Positions 61,762 to 64,000 of a stretch of DNA of 64,000 nucleotides are shown piece after piece (the stretch's first letter is position 1; each line of letters opens with the position of its first letter). A program made the position numbers and the translations under genes. The DNA comes from Pseudomonas sp. MYb185. Lineage in GTDB: Bacteria > Pseudomonadota > Gammaproteobacteria > Pseudomonadales > Pseudomonadaceae. The notes beneath the pieces are model-generated. The model was given only the letters and a program-made list of their open reading frames with translations, ran no database searches and was not told the origin of the DNA. Location of the stretch: NCBI RefSeq assembly GCF_002979975.1, contig NZ_PCQD01000002.1:1-64000 (forward strand), written 5' to 3'.

Positions 61762-63711
61762 ATGGACCAACCCCTGATCCGCCTTGAAGGCATCGGCAAG
61801 ACCTACCGCAACGGCGAACTGTCGACCACAGTGCTACAGGATGTGTCACTGGATATCCATGCCGGCGAATTCGTCGCCATCATGGGCGCCTCCGGCTCCG
61901 GCAAGTCGACCCTGATGCATCTGCTCGGCTGCCTCGACCAGCCGAGTACCGGCCGCTATCTGTTCGAAGGCGAGGACATCGCCCGGCTCGACAGCGACCA
62001 GTTGGCCAGCCTGCGCAGCCGCACCTTCGGCTTCATCTTCCAGAGCTACCACCTGATCTCCTCGGCCAACGCCACCGAGAACGTGGAAGTGCCGGCGATC
62101 TATGCCGGATTGCCCCGCGACGCACGCCATGCCCGCGCCGAGGAACTACTCACCGGACTGGGTCTGGGCGAGCGCCTGGGCAATCGGCCCAACCAGTTGT
62201 CCGGCGGCCAGCAGCAACGCGTATCCATCGCCCGTGCGCTGATGAACGATGCGCGCATTCTGCTCGCCGACGAACCCACCGGGGCACTGGACAGCAAGAG
62301 CGGCAGCGACGTGCTGCAATTGCTCAAGGACCTGCATGCCCGTGGCAAGACCGTCATCGTCATCACCCACGACCGCGAAGTGGCCAACCACGCCGATCGC
62401 CTGATCGAGATCCGCGATGGCCGCATCATCCATGACAGCGGGCGCAAGACCGGCTCCCAGGTCAGCGCCGAGACCGCCCCGCCCCGCCCACCGCGTAAGC
62501 AGGGGCTGGCTGCGTTCGACGATACCAACGAAGCGATCCGCATGGCCCTGCGTGCTCTGCGCGCCAATCTGTTTCGCACCATCCTGACCCTGCTCGGCAT
62601 CGTCATCGGCGTGGCCTCGGTGGTAGTGATGCTGGCGGTCGGCAACGGTGCCCGCCAGGATGTGATCGAGCGCATCAGCGACATGGGCACCAACCTGCTG
62701 CTGGTACGCCCCGGCGCCCCGAATACGCGTCGCTCCGCCGATGGCAGCACCAACACCCTGACCCCGGAAGATGCGCTGGTCGCGGCGCGCATCGACAATG
62801 TCATCGCCGCCGTGCCGGAAGCCGATACCCGTGCCACGGTGCGCGCCGGCAATACCGATGCGCAGACCCAGGTCACCGGCACCACCGCCGACTACGTGGT
62901 GGCCAAGAACTGGCCGCTGGCCTCGGGTGTGTTCATCAACGACGAGGACAACAGCCGCTACGCCGCGGTGGCAGTGATCGGCCGGACCGTGGCCACCAAC
63001 CTGTACGGTGACAGCGATCCGCTGGGCCAGTACATGCTGATCCGCAACGTGCCGTTCCTGATCATCGGCGTGATGCAGGAAAAGGGCGCCACGCCCTGGG
63101 GGCAGGATCAGGACGATATCGTCTTCGTCCCCCTGAATACCGCCAGCAACCGGCTGATCGGCTCGCGTCATCTGAGCAACATCAGTGTGCTGATCGACGA
63201 CCTGAGCCTGTCCGATGCCACCCAGGAAGCGGTGCGCCAGGCGGTCATGGCCAACCATGCCGGGGTCGAGGACTTCCAGATCCGCAACATGGCGTCGCTG
63301 CTGGAGAACGTCGCCAGCACCCAGAACACCTTCACCGTCCTGCTCGGCTCGATTGCCGCGATCTCGCTGCTGGTCGGCGGTATCGGGGTGATGAACATCA
63401 TGCTGGTGAACGTCTCCGAACGCACCCGGGAGATCGGCATCCGCATGGCTACCGGCGCACGCACGCGTAACATCCTGCAGCAGTTCATCGTCGAGGCCAT
63501 GGTGGTCTCGGCCATCGGCGGCGCCATCGGCGTGGTGGTCGGCCTGGGCTTCGGCAGCATGCTGCAATACTTCGGCACGCCGATACAGTTCACTGCCGGC
63601 CCGGTGCTGCTTGCCTTCGGCTGCGCCTTCGCGACCGGCCTTATTTTCGGTTTCATGCCTGCCCACAAGGCAGCACATCTTGACCCAGTGGTGGCCCTCA
63701 GTGCGGACTAG
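61762..63711 (+). CDS. macB: MacB-type ABC transporter (ATPase fused to permease)
   Basis: 649 residues. ATPase domain (1-220) with Walker A GASGSGKS (42-49), signature LSGGQQQR and Walker [17 protein letters not shown]; then a transmembrane helix, a large periplasmic domain and three C-terminal helices ([22 protein letters not shown] and later). It drives export of peptides, siderophores or macrolides from the periplasm through the MacA-linked channel. It starts two bases after macA and its end overlaps the channel gene. Confidence 0.93.
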   Translation: MDQPLIRLEGIGKTYRNGELSTTVLQDVSLDIHAGEFVAIMGASGSGKSTLMHLLGCLDQPSTGRYLFEGEDIARLDSDQLASLRSRTFGFIFQSYHLISSANATENVEVPAIYAGLPRDARHARAEELLTGLGLGERLGNRPNQLSGGQQQRVSIARALMNDARILLADEPTGALDSKSGSDVLQLLKDLHARGKTVIVITHDREVANHADRLIEIRDGRIIHDSGRKTGSQVSAETAPPRPPRKQGLAAFDDTNEAIRMALRALRANLFRTILTLLGIVIGVASVVVMLAVGNGARQDVIERISDMGTNLLLVRPGAPNTRRSADGSTNTLTPEDALVAARIDNVIAAVPEADTRATVRAGNTDAQTQVTGTTADYVVAKNWPLASGVFINDEDNSRYAAVAVIGRTVATNLYGDSDPLGQYMLIRNVPFLIIGVMQEKGATPWGQDQDDIVFVPLNTASNRLIGSRHLSNISVLIDDLSLSDATQEAVRQAVMANHAGVEDFQIRNMASLLENVASTQNTFTVLLGSIAAISLLVGGIGVMNIMLVNVSERTREIGIRMATGARTRNILQQFIVEAMVVSAIGGAIGVVVGLGFGSMLQYFGTPIQFTAGPVLLAFGCAFATGLIFGFMPAHKAAHLDPVVALSAD

Positions 63712-64000
63712 AACCTCCTTGACCCTGGCCCTCGGCATCGCCCTGCTGAGCGGCTGCAGCCTGTCCACGCCGGTACCGCAGAGCACGGTGCAGGCACCCA
63801 GCCAATGGAATAGCACAGCCGACTCGCTAGTCTGGCCGCAAGCGCGCTGGTGGGCTGAGTACGATGCTCCTCAACTGTCCAGGCTGATGGCCCAGGCACG
63901 TACCGGCAACCTCGACCTGGCCACTGCCGCCACCCGCCTGCTGCAGGCCGATGCACAGCTGCGCCAGAGCGGCGCCAGCCTGCTACCGAGCGTGGATGGC
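63701..64000 (+). CDS. Outer-membrane efflux lipoprotein (OprM/OpmQ-like), 3' end outside window
   Basis: 100 residues are visible from GTG 63701, overlapping the macB stop by 11 bases. The signal has lipobox LLSGC (Cys19), followed by [39 protein letters not shown], the OprM/NodT-family N-terminal pattern. It would be the channel of the MacAB system. A TTG at 63719 is an alternative start, but it would shorten the signal peptide. Confidence 0.82.
   Translation, partial: MRTRTSLTLALGIALLSGCSLSTPVPQSTVQAPSQWNSTADSLVWPQARWWAEYDAPQLSRLMAQARTGNLDLATAATRLLQADAQLRQSGASLLPSVDG

Noticed and set aside
62146-63816. A 556-codon frame opposite macB
   Set aside because: Antisense shadow running past the macB end into the channel gene; no domain.

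Overview
The window is 64 kb of GC-rich, gene-dense chromosome from a denitrifying gammaproteobacterium of the Pseudomonas group. This is inferred from an MvaT-type silencer, Entner-Doudoroff genes, ANR/DNR-type boxes, and blocks whose order matches P. aeruginosa from memory (ispF-truD-surE-pcm-nlpD-rpoS; argP-argO-sodB-bifA; olsBA; fghA-frmA-gfnR). No rRNA, tRNA, CRISPR array, integrase or intact IS was seen, so the species is not resolved.

Layout. 1-1124: 5' part of a type VI spike gene (vgrG), leftward. 1.3-11.1 kb: denitrification, with nirS and a TonB-dependent receptor leftward, divergent from nirQ-norCBDEF. 11.3-13.7 kb: ubiUVT, oxygen-independent ubiquinone synthesis, leftward. 13.9-17.7 kb: an acyl-CoA dehydrogenase divergent from ahpC-ahpF. 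17.8-24.6 kb: HerA-like ATPase, CBS protein, purU, mvaT, sbcB, a PilZ-like protein and a tandem universal stress protein. 24.6-30.9 kb: eda-pgl-edd, pykA and class I fumarase. 31.2-36.7 kb: diguanylate cyclase, phospholipase D-type cardiolipin synthase, ornithine lipid genes olsBA, acpH and a coiled-coil protein. 36.8-42.8 kb: argP/argO, sodB, bifA and a GIDE/LemA pair. 43.0-47.2 kb: a MexVW-like RND pump. 47.3-53.2 kb: rpoS, nlpD, a DUF368 protein, pcm, surE, truD and ispF, leftward. 53.7-56.8 kb: formaldehyde detoxification (fghA, frmA, gfnR). 56.9-60.3 kb: a DUF4168 protein divergent from a sigma-54-type two-component pair. 60.5-64.0 kb: a MacAB-type tripartite exporter, its outer-membrane lipoprotein cut by the window end.

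A low-oxygen theme runs through the first 24 kb. Sites of the form TTGAN-N4-NTCAN lie in front of receptor-nirS, ubiUVT and the universal stress gene, each 62-67 bp from the start codon. A perfect one lies between the acyl-CoA dehydrogenase and ahpC, next to a 37-bp OxyR-type operator. NirS makes NO, NorCB removes it, NirQ/NorD/NorE/NorF support NOR, and UbiUVT supplies quinone without oxygen. Heme d1 synthesis genes are absent and must lie elsewhere.

Non-coding structure is the other theme. There is a palindromic repeat read in frame inside vgrG, a nested 146-bp MITE-like element between norF and ubiT, two related long palindromes upstream of ispF, shorter dispersed repeats, a three-hairpin norB-norD spacer, and two sigma-54-like promoters (nirQ and the DUF4168 gene). 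Start codons were adjusted by Shine-Dalgarno position and family length. GTG is proposed for truD, nlpD, bifA, the diguanylate cyclase and the last gene, and TTG for the DUF368 gene.
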